Counted from the first letter of the stretch, positions 50,396 to 59,246 are shown. The stretch: DNA of 64,000 bases from Streptomyces sp. NBC_00510 (GCA_036013505.1 CP107851.1:5544001-5608000), one strand, 5' to 3'. Notes: generated by a model from the letters alone, not told the origin. Numbers and translations are program-made.

Positions 50396-52595
50396 GTGTG
50401 TTCTCCTGACGGCAGACGGCCAGTGCGTCGAGGGCGCAGGCGCCCTGCCCGCGCGGCAGCACCATCAGCGGATTGATGTCGAGTTCGGCGAGGCCGTCGC
50501 CGAGTTCCAGGGCCATGCGCTGCACGCGGAGGATGACGTCGACGAGCGCGTCCGCGTCGGCGGGTGGCGCCCCGCGCACGCCGTCGAGCAGGCGGGCGCC
50601 GCGCAGTTCCCGCAGCATGTCCCGCGCGGTCCCGGCGTCGAAGGGCGGTACGCGGACGGCGGTGTCCCGCAGGACCTCGACGAGGACCCCGCCGAGGCCC
50701 GCGGTGACGGTGGGCCCGAAGAGCGGGTCGTGGCTCATGCCGACGACCATCTCCACGCCTCGCTCCACCATCTGGCAGACGAGGACGCCGTCGAGGTCCA
50801 GGTCCTCGCAGCGGGCGATGTCGGCGAGTTCGCGGTAGGCGTCGCGGACCTGGCTGGCGGAAGTGAGGCCGATCTTGACCAGGCCGAGTTCGGTCTTGTG
50901 CGCGAGCCGGTCGGCGGACGCCTTCATCACCACGGGGTAGCCGACCTGGGCCGCCGCCCGGACGGCACCGGCGGCGCTGGTGACCAGTTGCTCGCGCGGG
51001 ACGCGGATTCCGTACGCCCGGAGCAGCTGCTTGGCGGCGTGCTCGCTCAGCCGGCGGCCGGGGTGCAGCAGGGCGCGCGCCTTCCGTGCGGAGGAGGAGG
51101 GCGTGCGCGGCGCGTCGTCGAAGGGGGAGCGGTAGCCGGCGGCGAAGCGGTGGTGGTCCAGCCACGCCCGTACGGCGGTCACGCAGTTGCCGAAGGTGCG
51201 GAAGGTGGCGAGCCGGGAGGAGCCGAGCAGGGTGGTCCGGTAGGCCTCCTCGGTGCCCACGGGGGAGCCCCAGATCACGCACACCAGTTTGTCGGTGGCC
51301 TCGGCGGCCTCGGCGAGGTCCCGGGCCAGCCGGTCGCTCATCGGAGGGAAGGGGCCGGTGATCGGGCAGACGAGCACGCCGACCGCGGGATCGGCGAGGA
51401 TCGCGTCGATGATCTTCCGACCGCGCCAGTCCCCGACGGGATGGCCCCCGCTGTCCACGGGGTTGGAGACGTTCAGGTACTCCGGTATCCACTGGTGGAG
51501 TTCGGCCTGCTTCGGCTCCGGGAGGGTGGGCAGCGGCAGCCCGGCGGTGGTGGCCAGGTCCGCGAAGTGCGCCCCGGTGCCGCCGGAGATCGAGTAGACG
51601 ACCACGCCCTCGGCGGCCGGCGGCCGGGCCCGGGCCAGCAGGGCGGCGGTGTCCTGGAGTTCGTCCAGGGCGTCGACGCGGATCACGCCGAACTGGCGGA
51701 AGGCGGCGTCGGCGACCGCGTCGGATCCGGTGAGCTTGCCGGTGTGGGTGGCGGCGGCGCGGGTGCCCGTCTCGGTACGGCCCACCTTGACCATGACCAC
51801 CGGCACCTTGTTACGGGCCGCGCGGTCGGCGGCGAGGGCGAACGAGCGCCCGTCCTTGAGGCCTTCGGCGTAGACCGCGATCGCGCCGACCTCGGGCCGC
51901 CCGGCGAAGTAGGAGAGGAAGTCGGCGGTCTCCAGGTCGGCCTCGTTGCCGGTCGGTGCCCAGTGGCTGAGCCGGATGCCGAGCTCCTGCAGGGCGTAGA
52001 CCGGACGGCCCTGGTGGCCGGACTGGGTGATCAGGGCGATCGCCGGCCCGGGGAGGTCCTCACGGAACGCCTGGAAGGCGTTGAGGTTGGTGTTCGGCCC
52101 CAGCAGTCGCAGTCCGCTGCCCGCGACGGCCCGGCCGAGCCGCTCCTGGGCGGCGGTGCCCGCCTCCCCGGTCTCGGCGAAGCCGGAGGCGAAGACGACC
52201 GCGAACCGTGCCTTGGCCCCGGTGAGCTGTTCGAGGACGGGGAGGGGGTCGGCGACGAGCAGGACGGCGAGGTCGACCGGCTCGGGGAGATCCGCGACGG
52301 ATGCGTGGCAGGGCAGGCCGAACACGGTGCCGCGGCCGGGATTGACCGGGTGGAGCCGGGCGCCGACCCGCTCGGCCCAGGTGACGAGTTGCCGGGTGAT
52401 GCCGGTGTTGGGGCGGCCCTCGGCGTCCGAGGCGCCCACCACGGCCAGGGACTCGGGCCGGAAGAAGCGGTCGAGGTCGGGCACGCAGGCGTGCAGCGGG
52501 CGCCCGCTGACGTCCACGTCGTCCGTGCCGTGGCCCGGGCCGCCGGCGTCCGCCGCGGGATCGGTGCCGCGTGTGCTGAAGGTCGATCCAAGCAT
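50388..52595 (-). CDS. Acetate--CoA ligase (ADP-forming)-type acyl-CoA synthetase, fused subunits
   Basis: A 735-residue NDP-forming acyl-CoA synthetase. An N-terminal CoA-binding domain (about 40-160; SLAVVGASDAEGRPNTGITR), succinyl-CoA-ligase-like domains (ALITQSGHQGRPVYALQELG; THTGKLTGSDAV with the candidate phosphohistidine) and a C-terminal ATP-grasp domain (about 510-735; YGIRVPREQLV, YPVVMKASADRLAHKTELGL, LAELDINPLMVLP). Converts an acid plus CoA and ATP to acyl-CoA and ADP. It is translated with enoyl-CoA hydratase. Two operator copies lie in its promoter. Weak ribosome site. Confidence 0.9.
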   Translation of the reverse strand: MLGSTFSTRGTDPAADAGGPGHGTDDVDVSGRPLHACVPDLDRFFRPESLAVVGASDAEGRPNTGITRQLVTWAERVGARLHPVNPGRGTVFGLPCHASVADLPEPVDLAVLLVADPLPVLEQLTGAKARFAVVFASGFAETGEAGTAAQERLGRAVAGSGLRLLGPNTNLNAFQAFREDLPGPAIALITQSGHQGRPVYALQELGIRLSHWAPTGNEADLETADFLSYFAGRPEVGAIAVYAEGLKDGRSFALAADRAARNKVPVVMVKVGRTETGTRAAATHTGKLTGSDAVADAAFRQFGVIRVDALDELQDTAALLARARPPAAEGVVVYSISGGTGAHFADLATTAGLPLPTLPEPKQAELHQWIPEYLNVSNPVDSGGHPVGDWRGRKIIDAILADPAVGVLVCPITGPFPPMSDRLARDLAEAAEATDKLVCVIWGSPVGTEEAYRTTLLGSSRLATFRTFGNCVTAVRAWLDHHRFAAGYRSPFDDAPRTPSSSARKARALLHPGRRLSEHAAKQLLRAYGIRVPREQLVTSAAGAVRAAAQVGYPVVMKASADRLAHKTELGLVKIGLTSASQVRDAYRELADIARCEDLDLDGVLVCQMVERGVEMVVGMSHDPLFGPTVTAGLGGVLVEVLRDTAVRVPPFDAGTARDMLRELRGARLLDGVRGAPPADADALVDVILRVQRMALELGDGLAELDINPLMVLPRGQGACALDALAVCRQENTHD

Positions 52596-52626
52596 GTGTC
52601 TCGCCCGTCCCGCTCGAAGGTCCAGA

Positions 52627-52671
52627 GAACTGACGCAATGTCAGATTACTGAACTGACGATCCGTCAGGAA
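52627..52671. promoter_or_regulatory. Shared operator, tandem copies E1 and E2
   Basis: CTGACGCAATGTCAG (52630-52644) and CTGACGATCCGTCAG (52654-52668) lie 24 bp apart centre to centre, 34 and 58 bp upstream of the CoA-ligase ATG. It is the only doubled site of the island. Confidence 0.85.
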
Positions 52672-52741
52672 CGGGGAGGATGCGAGAAACCTGTGCGCCC
52701 CGCGGGAAGGCGGTCCGGCCGGCCGAAGGGGAGAGGGCCGG

Positions 52742-52758
52742 CCGGTCCGCCGGACCGG
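52742..52758. terminator. 17-bp perfect palindrome downstream of the monooxygenase
   Basis: CCGGTCCG, one C, then CGGACCGG. On the minus strand it follows the flavin monooxygenase gene and precedes the CoA-ligase promoter, so it may insulate the two units. The surrounding 52680-52870 is Gly/Val-coding-like G-rich repeat sequence without a supported gene. Confidence 0.55.
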
Positions 52759-52875
52759 GGTGGAGCGGGAGTGGTACGGGGGCAGTGCGGGGGTGCGCAG
52801 GGGTGGTACGGAGGCGGTGCGTGTGGCGTCGCGGGTGCTCGTCCGTACCCCCTCGATGCCCACCGCGCGCGTTCG

Positions 52876-54069
52876 CTACCGCCGCGCCACGGCTTTGGCG
52901 ATCCGGCGCGCGTCGATGGCCATTTCGCGGAACATGCCGCTGATGGGATTGGTGAAGCCGGTGAAGTACAGACCGGGAGCGTTCTTCGGACTGCGGCCGC
53001 CGTGCCGCACGGGCCGGCCCCGCTCGTCCAGGACGTCGAGATGACCGACGAGCGGTTCCAGGCCGCGCCGGTAGCCGGTGGCCGCGACCACCGCGTCCGG
53101 GGCGATCCGCGTGCCGTCGGCGAGCAGCACCTCGCGCCCGTCGAAGCCCTCGACGGCGGCGACGGGCTCCACCTTCCCCGACCGGACGGCGTCGATGATG
53201 CCGACGTCCTGGACGGGGATGGAGCCCTCCCGCACCCGCGAGTAGAGCCCGTTGTCCGGGCGGGGCAGCCCGTACGCCGACAGGTCCGGTACGGAGACGC
53301 GCTCCACGTAGGGCGCGATCTTGTCGACCAGCTTCGTGGGGAGGCGGCGGACCATGATCCCGGTGCGCTGCGCGGGCCACCCGGCGGTGGAGCGGCGCAT
53401 GATGTGCGGGGGCGTCCGCACCGCCAGCCGGACGCGGGCCGCGCCGGAGTCGGCGAGGTCGACGGCGATCTCGGCGCCGGTGTTGCCCACGCCCACGACC
53501 AGGACGTCCCGGCCCTCGTAGGGCCGGCCGTTGCGGTAGCGGGAGGCGTGCAGCAGCTCTCCGTCGAAGGTGCCGCGCCCGGGCCAGTCCGGAAGGTGCG
53601 GCGAGTGGTTGTAGCCGGTGGCGACGACGACGCTGCGCGCGGTCAGCCGGCGCCCGCCGGTGGCCGGGAGCACCCAGCCCGCCGCCGGGTCCCCGGCGGG
53701 CTCGATCCGCCCCACCTCTATGCCGGTGGCGACGTCCAGGCCGTGGAACTCGGCGTACTGCTCCAGGTAGCGGACGACGTCGTCGCGACCCACCCAGCGG
53801 CCGTACGACCGGGGTATCCCGAGGCCCGGGAGCGCGGACAGGCGTCTGGTCGTGTGCAGCCGCAGCCGGTCGTAATGGCCGCGCCAGGATGCGCCCACCG
53901 CGTCCGACCGCTCGACGACCAGGGTGCGCACGCCCCGGTGCCGCAGCGACGCCGCGACGGCGAGACCGCCGGGACCGGCGCCGACGACGATGGCGTCCGG
54001 CGCCGCCGTGTTCGGTAGGGGGGTGGCGGCGGATGCGGAGGTGCCGGCGGATGCCGAGGTGTCGGTCAT
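52876..54069 (-). CDS. Flavin-containing NAD(P)/FAD monooxygenase
   Basis: A 397-residue FMO/CzcO-like flavoprotein. The FAD motif is AIVVGAGPGGLAVAASLRHRG (beginning about residue 26) followed by ASWRGHYDRLRLHT. The NAD(P)H motif is VLVVGVGNTGAEIAVDLADSG. ATGYNHSPHLPDWPG and VVAATGYRRGLEPLVG are the FMO ATGY signatures, and GLYFTGFTNPISGMFREMA closes the fold. Likely inserts oxygen (Baeyer-Villiger, N- or C-oxidation) in the island's pathway. The start is ATG 54069. Operator copy F lies 92 bp upstream, closer to the divergent DoxX operon. Confidence 0.88.
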   Translation of the reverse strand: MTDTSASAGTSASAATPLPNTAAPDAIVVGAGPGGLAVAASLRHRGVRTLVVERSDAVGASWRGHYDRLRLHTTRRLSALPGLGIPRSYGRWVGRDDVVRYLEQYAEFHGLDVATGIEVGRIEPAGDPAAGWVLPATGGRRLTARSVVVATGYNHSPHLPDWPGRGTFDGELLHASRYRNGRPYEGRDVLVVGVGNTGAEIAVDLADSGAARVRLAVRTPPHIMRRSTAGWPAQRTGIMVRRLPTKLVDKIAPYVERVSVPDLSAYGLPRPDNGLYSRVREGSIPVQDVGIIDAVRSGKVEPVAAVEGFDGREVLLADGTRIAPDAVVAATGYRRGLEPLVGHLDVLDERGRPVRHGGRSPKNAPGLYFTGFTNPISGMFREMAIDARRIAKAVARR

Positions 54070-54158
54070 GGCTGCTCCCGTGCCTGCAGGGTGAGGGTCA
54101 CTCCGGAAGGTAGCGCGCTTTCGCCCCGCCACCTTGCGGAGGTGCGACCGCATCCGGT

Positions 54159-54179
54159 CAACTGACAGTTCGTCAGATC
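54159..54179. promoter_or_regulatory. Shared operator, copy F
   Basis: The core CTGACAGTTCGTCAG (54162-54176) has one mismatch to the palindrome. It lies 25 bp upstream of the DoxX ATG, in the divergent region with the monooxygenase gene. Confidence 0.8.
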
Positions 54180-54201
54180 CCTTGTCCCGGGGAGGCACAC
54201 G

Positions 54202-54654
54202 ATGCAGACGATCTGGCTGACCGGCGCCGAATGGCTCGCCGTCCTGCGCATCGGCCTCGGCCTGTGGTGGCTGGAGAGCTGGCGGCACAAGGACAAGAAG
54301 GGCTGGTTCGAGCGGGGCACCGGCATCGCCTGGGCCGCCGACGTCGCCGCGAAGCACCGCTGGACCTTCGTCCAGGGCGGATTCACCGCGGTCGTCGCGC
54401 CCCGCCCCAAGGTGATGGCCTACGTCGTCGTCTACGCCGAACTGGCCGTCGGGCTCGGTCTCACCGCCGGGCTGCTGACACCGGTCGCGCTGGCCGGCGG
54501 CATCGTCCTCAACCTGCTCTATCTCGTCCTCATGATCCACGACTGGGCGGAGCAGGGGCAGAACGCCATGATGATCCTCGCCTCCGTCGTCCTCCTCTTC
54601 GCCATGGGCTGGCAGACATGGTCCCTCGACAGCGTCTGGGAGCTCTTCCTGTGA
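54202..54654 (+). CDS. DoxX-family membrane protein
   Basis: A 150-residue protein of the DoxX/TQO-small-subunit-like family with four hydrophobic helices (WLAVLRIGLGLWWLESW; VMAYVVVYAELAVGLGLTAG; PVALAGGIVLNLLYLVLMIH; MMILASVVLLFAMGW). Family members accompany oxidoreductases at the membrane. The ATG follows GGGGAGGCACACG. Its stop overlaps the DUF35 GTG (GTGA), so the two are coupled in an operon controlled by copy F. Confidence 0.88.
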   Translation: MQTIWLTGAEWLAVLRIGLGLWWLESWRHKDKKGWFERGTGIAWAADVAAKHRWTFVQGGFTAVVAPRPKVMAYVVVYAELAVGLGLTAGLLTPVALAGGIVLNLLYLVLMIHDWAEQGQNAMMILASVVLLFAMGWQTWSLDSVWELFL

Positions 54655-55082
54655 CCGGTCTGCCCGAGCCCGACGCCTTCACGCGCACCTACTGGAGCGC
54701 CGCCGCCGAGGGCCGGCTGCTGATCCGCCGGTGCCTGGCCGCGGGCTGCGGCGCCGCCCACCACTACCCCCGGGAGTTCTGCCCCCACTGCTGGAGCGAG
54801 GAGGTCGTCTGGGAGCAGGCTGCGGGCCACGCCACCCTCTACACCTGGTCCGTGGTGCACGCCAACGACCTCCAGCCGTTCGCCGGACGGGTCCCCTACG
54901 TCGCCGCCGTCGTCGACCTCGCCGAGGGACCGCGCATGATGACGGAGGTCGTCGGCTGCGCCCACGACGCGCTGCGCGTCGGGATGGACCTCCGCGTCTG
55001 CTTCCGCCCCGCGGCCGCGGGCGGGGAGATCGCGATCCCCGTCTTCCGTCCGGCCCGGGCGGTCACCGCCTCCTTTGCTTGA
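54651..55082 (+). CDS. Zn-ribbon/OB-fold acyl-CoA-binding protein (DUF35)
   Basis: A 143-residue DUF35 protein. The N-terminal helix (FTRTYWSAAAEGRLLIRR) is followed by a rubredoxin-like zinc ribbon with four ligands (CLAAGCGAAHHYPREFCPHC) and an OB fold (YTWSVVHANDLQPFAG, VPYVAAVVDLAEGPRMMTEV). DUF35 proteins bind acyl-CoA and partner thiolase-fold enzymes, as ChsH2 does with the aldolase Ltp2 in cholesterol catabolism. A thiolase-fold gene lies 1.7 kb downstream on the other strand under operator G, so a functional pair is inferred. Confidence 0.9.
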   Translation: MTGLPEPDAFTRTYWSAAAEGRLLIRRCLAAGCGAAHHYPREFCPHCWSEEVVWEQAAGHATLYTWSVVHANDLQPFAGRVPYVAAVVDLAEGPRMMTEVVGCAHDALRVGMDLRVCFRPAAAGGEIAIPVFRPARAVTASFA

Positions 55083-55090
55083 ATGAGGGC

Positions 55091-55642
55091 GTGCTGAGGC
55101 CGGTGGAGTTGGAAGCGTACGGACTGCTGCTCAGGCCCTGGGAGGAGACGTCCGGCGACCTCGACGCGGCACTGCGCGGCCTCGCGGACCCGGACTTCCG
55201 CCGCTGGAACACGGCGCACGCCCCCGAGCCCGACGAAGCCGGGGTGCGGGCGTTCCTGCGGCGCCGGCGCGACGGCTGGGGGGCCGGCGACCTCGCGTCG
55301 TTCGCGGTCACCGAGGCCGGTGTGGTGCTCGGCCAGGCCGGGATAGGGATGATCGACCACGCCATGCGCGGCGCACGCGTCAGCTACTGGATGCTCCCCG
55401 AGGCCCGTGGGCGCGGCGTCGCCTCCCGGGCCTTGGAGGCGGTCACCCGGTGGGCCTTCCGCGATCTCGGCCTGCACCGGCTGGAGCTGGGCCACGCCGT
55501 CGGCAACGAGCCCTCCTGCGGTGTCGCGCGGCGCTGCGGTTACGTCCTCGAAGGGGTCCTGCGCGAGGCGGTCGTCGACCTGTCCGGCGCGCTTCGGGAC
55601 GTCCACCTGCACAGCCGCCTGGCGACCGATCCACGCCCCTGA
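55091..55642 (+). CDS. GNAT-family N-acetyltransferase (RimJ/RimL type)
   Basis: A 183-residue GNAT protein. The acetyl-CoA loop is EARGRGVASRALEAVTRWAF (about residue 108), and the C-terminal strand-helix is LHRLELGHAVGNEPSCGVAR followed by CGYVLEGVLREAVVDLSG. It is typical of amino-group acetyltransferases acting on ribosomal proteins, antibiotics or small molecules. The GTG start is nine bases after the DUF35 stop with GAGGGC as ribosome site, so it may be third in that operon. Substrate unknown. Confidence 0.87.
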   Translation: MLRPVELEAYGLLLRPWEETSGDLDAALRGLADPDFRRWNTAHAPEPDEAGVRAFLRRRRDGWGAGDLASFAVTEAGVVLGQAGIGMIDHAMRGARVSYWMLPEARGRGVASRALEAVTRWAFRDLGLHRLELGHAVGNEPSCGVARRCGYVLEGVLREAVVDLSGALRDVHLHSRLATDPRP

Positions 55643-55898
55643 CCCCGGCGACCGGGCGGAGATTTGCCGTGCCTTGGGGGAATCTTGTGCTGATCGGGAC
55701 AAGTGCTTTCCCGATCACGGTGTGCGGGTTGGCTAGGGTGCGATCCGCCCCTCGCGCGCCGTGGACCCGTACGCCGGTGCATCCGCGCTCCGCACGCGTG
55801 TCGCACGCCGTGCCGGACGCGCGCGCCGTGCCGGGGGCTTCAGCAGTCCTGCCAGGCGCACCCGGTGCGGTGCGTCCCGTGTCGTGAATGGGGTGGGG

Positions 55899-56729
55899 AT
55901 GTCCGGTCACCGGATGTCGAAGAAGCGTCGCTACATCGCCTGGGCGGTGGCGGCGGCCGCGGTGCTCGTGGGCGGTGGTGTCGCGGCGGGTGCCTCGATG
56001 GCGACCACGGTGTCGCGCCCGGCGCCGAAGGTCTACACGGGGCGGGCGTTCGACACCTGCACGGCGCCCTCCGCGTCGGCGATGAAGGCGTGGCACAACG
56101 GGTTCTACGGTGCGGCGGCGGTGTACGTCGGCGGCAAGAACCGGGGGTGCGCGCAGCCGAACCTGACCGCGTCCTGGGTCAAGTCGGTCAGCGCCACGGG
56201 CTGGAAGCTGATCCCGCTCTACGTGGGCGCGCAGCCGCCGTGCCAGACCAGCCGCAACCCGGAGAAGCTGACCGCCTCCACCGCGACCTCGCTGGGCGCG
56301 ACGGACGGCGCGGACGCGGTGGCCAAGGCGTCAGCGCTGGGGATGAAGGCCGGCAGCCCGGTGTACCTGGACATGGAGTCGTACGACGTCACCAACACCT
56401 CGTGCAACAACGCGGTGCTCGCGTACGTCCGGGCGTGGGACAAGGCCGTGCACGCCAAGGGCTACTGGGCCGGCTTCTACGGCTTCCGCAGCTCCAGCGC
56501 GAAGGCCGTCGCCACGGCGGCCAACCGCACCGACCTGCCGGACGTCCTCTGGTACGCGCTGTGGGACGAGCACAAGACCACGACCACGGACTGGCCGTTC
56601 TCCACGTCGCTGTGGACCGGCCACCGCCGCGGCCACCAGTACATGGTCAACAGCAAGGAGACCCGCGGCGGTTACACCATCACCGTGGACCGCAGCGACT
56701 GGGACGCCCCGGTCGCCGTCACCGGCTGA
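55899..56729 (+). CDS. Secreted or membrane-anchored DUF1906 (Rv2525c-like glycoside hydrolase-fold) protein
   Basis: A 276-residue protein. A basic start (MSKKRR) and hydrophobic signal/anchor (about residues 12-35, AWAVAAAAVLVGGGVAAGAS) precede a TIM-barrel domain of the Rv2525c/DUF1906 type: GRAFDTCTAPSASAMKAW, GFYGAAAVYVGGKNRGCAQP, SPVYLDMESYDVT (acidic pair), WAGFYGFRSSS, VDRSDWDAPV. The fold resembles GH25 lysozymes, and members are thought to act on cell-wall glycans. Four to five cysteines could form disulfides. Start at 55899, with alternatives 55893 and 55914. No operator copy; unrelated to the catabolic genes by appearance. Confidence 0.85.
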   Translation: MSGHRMSKKRRYIAWAVAAAAVLVGGGVAAGASMATTVSRPAPKVYTGRAFDTCTAPSASAMKAWHNGFYGAAAVYVGGKNRGCAQPNLTASWVKSVSATGWKLIPLYVGAQPPCQTSRNPEKLTASTATSLGATDGADAVAKASALGMKAGSPVYLDMESYDVTNTSCNNAVLAYVRAWDKAVHAKGYWAGFYGFRSSSAKAVATAANRTDLPDVLWYALWDEHKTTTTDWPFSTSLWTGHRRGHQYMVNSKETRGGYTITVDRSDWDAPVAVTG

Positions 56730-56793
56730 CGCCCGAAGGGGGCGGTGGAGCCCCGGCGGGGCGGAGGGGCGGCGGGGCAAGGGCCCGTGACCC

Positions 56794-57960
56794 TCAGTCC
56801 CGCCCCAGCACCACCGTCCCCGAGGAGCAGAACCAGCCGCCCGTCCCCGAGGCCACGGCCAGCTCCGGCAGCGCCCCACCGGGCCTGCGCACCTGGCGCT
56901 CGCCCGCCTCCCCCCGCAGCTGCCGTACCGCCTCGACGAGCAGGAACAGCCCCCGCATGCCGGGATGGCAGGCGGACAGCCCGCCGCCGTCGGTGTTGAC
57001 CGGCAGGGGCGACGCGACGACGAAGGGCCCGCCCTCGCCCTTGGCGCAGAAGCCGAGGTCCTCCAGCGTGACCAGGGTCATGTAGGTGAAGGCGTCGTAG
57101 ATCTCGGCGAGGTCCATCTCGTCAGGGGTGACGCCCGCGCGGGAGAAGGCCAGCTGCCCCGAGACCGCGGCGGGGGAGACCGTGAAGTCGTCCCACTCCG
57201 ACATCGTTGCGTGCGAGACGGCGGTGCCGGAGCCGAGCACCCACACCGGCGGCGGCGCCGCGTCCCGCGCGTACTCCGCGGCGGCCAGGAGCACCGCGCA
57301 GCCGCCGTCGGAGCGGATGCAGCAGTGCAGTTTGGTGAACGGGTCGGCGATCATCGGCCCGGACAGGACGTCGTCGACGGTGATCGGCGTGCGGTACATC
57401 GCGTCGGGGTTGCGGGCCGCGTTCGCCCGGGCCCGGACGGCGACGGTGGCGAGCTGCTCGGCTGTGGTGCCGTACCGGTGCATGTGGCGGCGGGCGGCCA
57501 TCGCGTACTTGGCGATCAGCGTGTGCCCGTACGGGGCCGCGAACTGCAGGGGCCCGCGCGCCCCGAAGGACAGGTTGGCGGTGCGCCGCCCGGCCTTGAG
57601 GTCGGCACGGGCGGTGGAGCCGTAGACCAGGAGCACGACGTCGGCGTGCCCGGCGGCGATCGCGTCGGCGGCGTGCGCGGCCATGACCTCCCAGGTCGCG
57701 CCCCCGACGGAGGTCGAATCGACCCAGCGCGGCCGCAGTCCGAGGTACTCGGCGACCTCGACCGGCGCGAGCGTGCCGAGCCCGGCCGAGGCGAAGCCGT
57801 CGACGGACGACCGTGGCAGCCCGCTGTCGGCGAGCGCGCGGCGCGCCGCCTGGGCGTGGAGCGTGTAGGGGGTGGCGTCGTCGACCCTGCCGCAGTCGGA
57901 CAACGCGATGCCGAGGACGGCGACTTCACGGCCGTTGCGAGTACCCTGACCCTGAGCCAT
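56794..57960 (-). CDS. Thiolase-fold lipid-transfer-type protein lacking the acyl-loading cysteine (aldolase-like)
   Basis: A 388-residue thiolase-superfamily protein of the SCPx/Ltp group. It starts VAVLGIALSDCGRVDDATPY. Where thiolases have the acyl-accepting Cys, it reads DSTSVGGATWEVMAAHAADA, with no cysteine, so Claisen cleavage is unlikely. AEIYDAFTYMTLVTLEDLGF keeps the YDxFT tyrosine motif of the Ltp2 retro-aldolase, and CHPGMRGLFLLVEAVRQLRG follows. Inference: an aldolase splitting a 3-hydroxyacyl-CoA with the DUF35 partner. No Shine-Dalgarno is present, and operator G abuts the ATG, consistent with a leaderless transcript. Confidence 0.85.
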   Translation of the reverse strand: MAQGQGTRNGREVAVLGIALSDCGRVDDATPYTLHAQAARRALADSGLPRSSVDGFASAGLGTLAPVEVAEYLGLRPRWVDSTSVGGATWEVMAAHAADAIAAGHADVVLLVYGSTARADLKAGRRTANLSFGARGPLQFAAPYGHTLIAKYAMAARRHMHRYGTTAEQLATVAVRARANAARNPDAMYRTPITVDDVLSGPMIADPFTKLHCCIRSDGGCAVLLAAAEYARDAAPPPVWVLGSGTAVSHATMSEWDDFTVSPAAVSGQLAFSRAGVTPDEMDLAEIYDAFTYMTLVTLEDLGFCAKGEGGPFVVASPLPVNTDGGGLSACHPGMRGLFLLVEAVRQLRGEAGERQVRRPGGALPELAVASGTGGWFCSSGTVVLGRD

Positions 57961-57983
57961 GAATCTGACGGTACATCAGATTC
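57961..57983. promoter_or_regulatory. Shared operator, copy G
   Basis: The core CTGACGGTACATCAG (57965-57979) sits within a perfect GAATCTGA/TCAGATTC inverted repeat. It starts 4 bp from the thiolase-like ATG and lies 52 bp upstream of the divergent acyl-CoA dehydrogenase GTG. It would block RNA polymerase for both. Confidence 0.85.
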
Positions 57984-58031
57984 GGGGTTTCCGGACGCCG
58001 CCGGATCCCCGAGGTGGGAGGAGAGCTCGCC

Positions 58032-59246
58032 GTGGACGTCGCCTTCACCGAGGAGCAGGAAGAGATCCGCCGCACCCTGCGCGAACTGCTCCGCAAACGC
58101 TGCGGACCGGACGAGGTGAAGTCCGCCGCCCGCACCCCCGAGGGCCGCGACGGCGCCCTGTGGCGGCTGCTGGCGCGGTCGCTGGGGCTGCCCGGGCTCG
58201 CCCTGCCCGCCGCGTACGGGGGCGCCGGCTGCGGCCTGGCGGAACTGGTGCTGGCCTGCGAGGAGACCGGCCGGGCGCTGCTGCCCTCACCGCTGCTGGG
58301 CACGACCGTGCTCACCGCCCCCCTCGTCGAGGCGCTCGGCACCGACGTCCAGCGCCGCGCCCTGCTCCCGCGCCTCGCCTCCGGGGAGCCCGCGGCCCTT
58401 GCCGCACCCCTGGTCGCCCTCGGCCTCACCGGCCCAAACACCGGTGACTGGGCGGGCGGCGGGCGCGCGGGGGGCGTACAGGCGCGCAGGGCGGACGGGG
58501 TCTGGCGGCTGTACGGGCAGGCGGACCAGGTGCTCGGGGGCCCCGGCGCCGGGCTGCTGCTGGTGGCCGCCCATACGGGTGGCTACGCCCGCAGCCGGAT
58601 CCGGCTCTTCCTCGTCCCCGGCGACGCTCCGGGCCTGGTCCGCAGGCGGCTGACCGCCCTGGACGAGACCCGCCCGCAGGCCCGCGTCGAGCTGCGCGAC
58701 GTCCCCGCCGAGCCTCTGGGCGGGGAGGAGGCGGGCGATCCGCGCCCCGCGCTCGCCCGTACGGGTGTCCTGGCCGCCGCCGCACTGGCCGCGGAAGCCG
58801 TCGGGGCGGCCTCCCAGGCGCTCGCGGGGACCTTGGAGTACGTCGGGGTCAGGGAGCAGTTCGGGCGGCCCGTGGGCTCCTTCCAGGCCGTCAAGCACCG
58901 TCTCGCCGACCTGTACGTCCAGGTCCAGGCCGCCCGCTCGGCCGCCTACTACGCCGCCTGGGCCGTCGGGAGCCCCCCGGAGCAGGCGCCGGACGCCGCG
59001 GTGGCGGCGCCGCTCGCGCTCGCCCAGGGCCTGGAGGCGCTGCGCGCCACCGCGGGCCAGGCGGTCCAGTTGCACGGCGGCATCGGCTTCACGTGGGAGC
59101 ACCACGCGCACCTGTACGTGAAGCGGGCCGCCTCCGACGAGCTGCTCTTCGGCCCCGTGCACGCGCTGCGGGCCCACGCGGCCGAGCGGGCGGGCCTCTT
59201 CACACCCACGCCCGCTACCACGACCAAGGGGAGGGCGGCGGCATGA
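58032..59246 (+). CDS. Acyl-CoA dehydrogenase
   Basis: A 404-residue ACAD. N-terminal VAFTEEQEEIRRTLRELLRK; central domain with LTGPNTGDW in place of the usual GAGSD flavin motif; C-terminal YVGVREQFGRPVGSFQAVKH and LHGGIGFTWEHHAHLYVKRA. The C-terminal pattern groups it with the short partner at 38 kb, so it may be another beta-type subunit or an FAD-poor variant. GTG start after GGGAGGAGAGC. It is coupled (ATGA) to the F420-type reductase gene and lies under operator G. Confidence 0.87.
   Translation: MDVAFTEEQEEIRRTLRELLRKRCGPDEVKSAARTPEGRDGALWRLLARSLGLPGLALPAAYGGAGCGLAELVLACEETGRALLPSPLLGTTVLTAPLVEALGTDVQRRALLPRLASGEPAALAAPLVALGLTGPNTGDWAGGGRAGGVQARRADGVWRLYGQADQVLGGPGAGLLLVAAHTGGYARSRIRLFLVPGDAPGLVRRRLTALDETRPQARVELRDVPAEPLGGEEAGDPRPALARTGVLAAAALAAEAVGAASQALAGTLEYVGVREQFGRPVGSFQAVKHRLADLYVQVQAARSAAYYAAWAVGSPPEQAPDAAVAAPLALAQGLEALRATAGQAVQLHGGIGFTWEHHAHLYVKRAASDELLFGPVHALRAHAAERAGLFTPTPATTTKGRAAA

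Noticed and set aside
49950..52652. 900-codon plus-strand frame opposite the CoA ligase and hydratase
   Set aside because: Opposite strand encodes two intact enzymes with conserved motifs; this frame is an antisense shadow.
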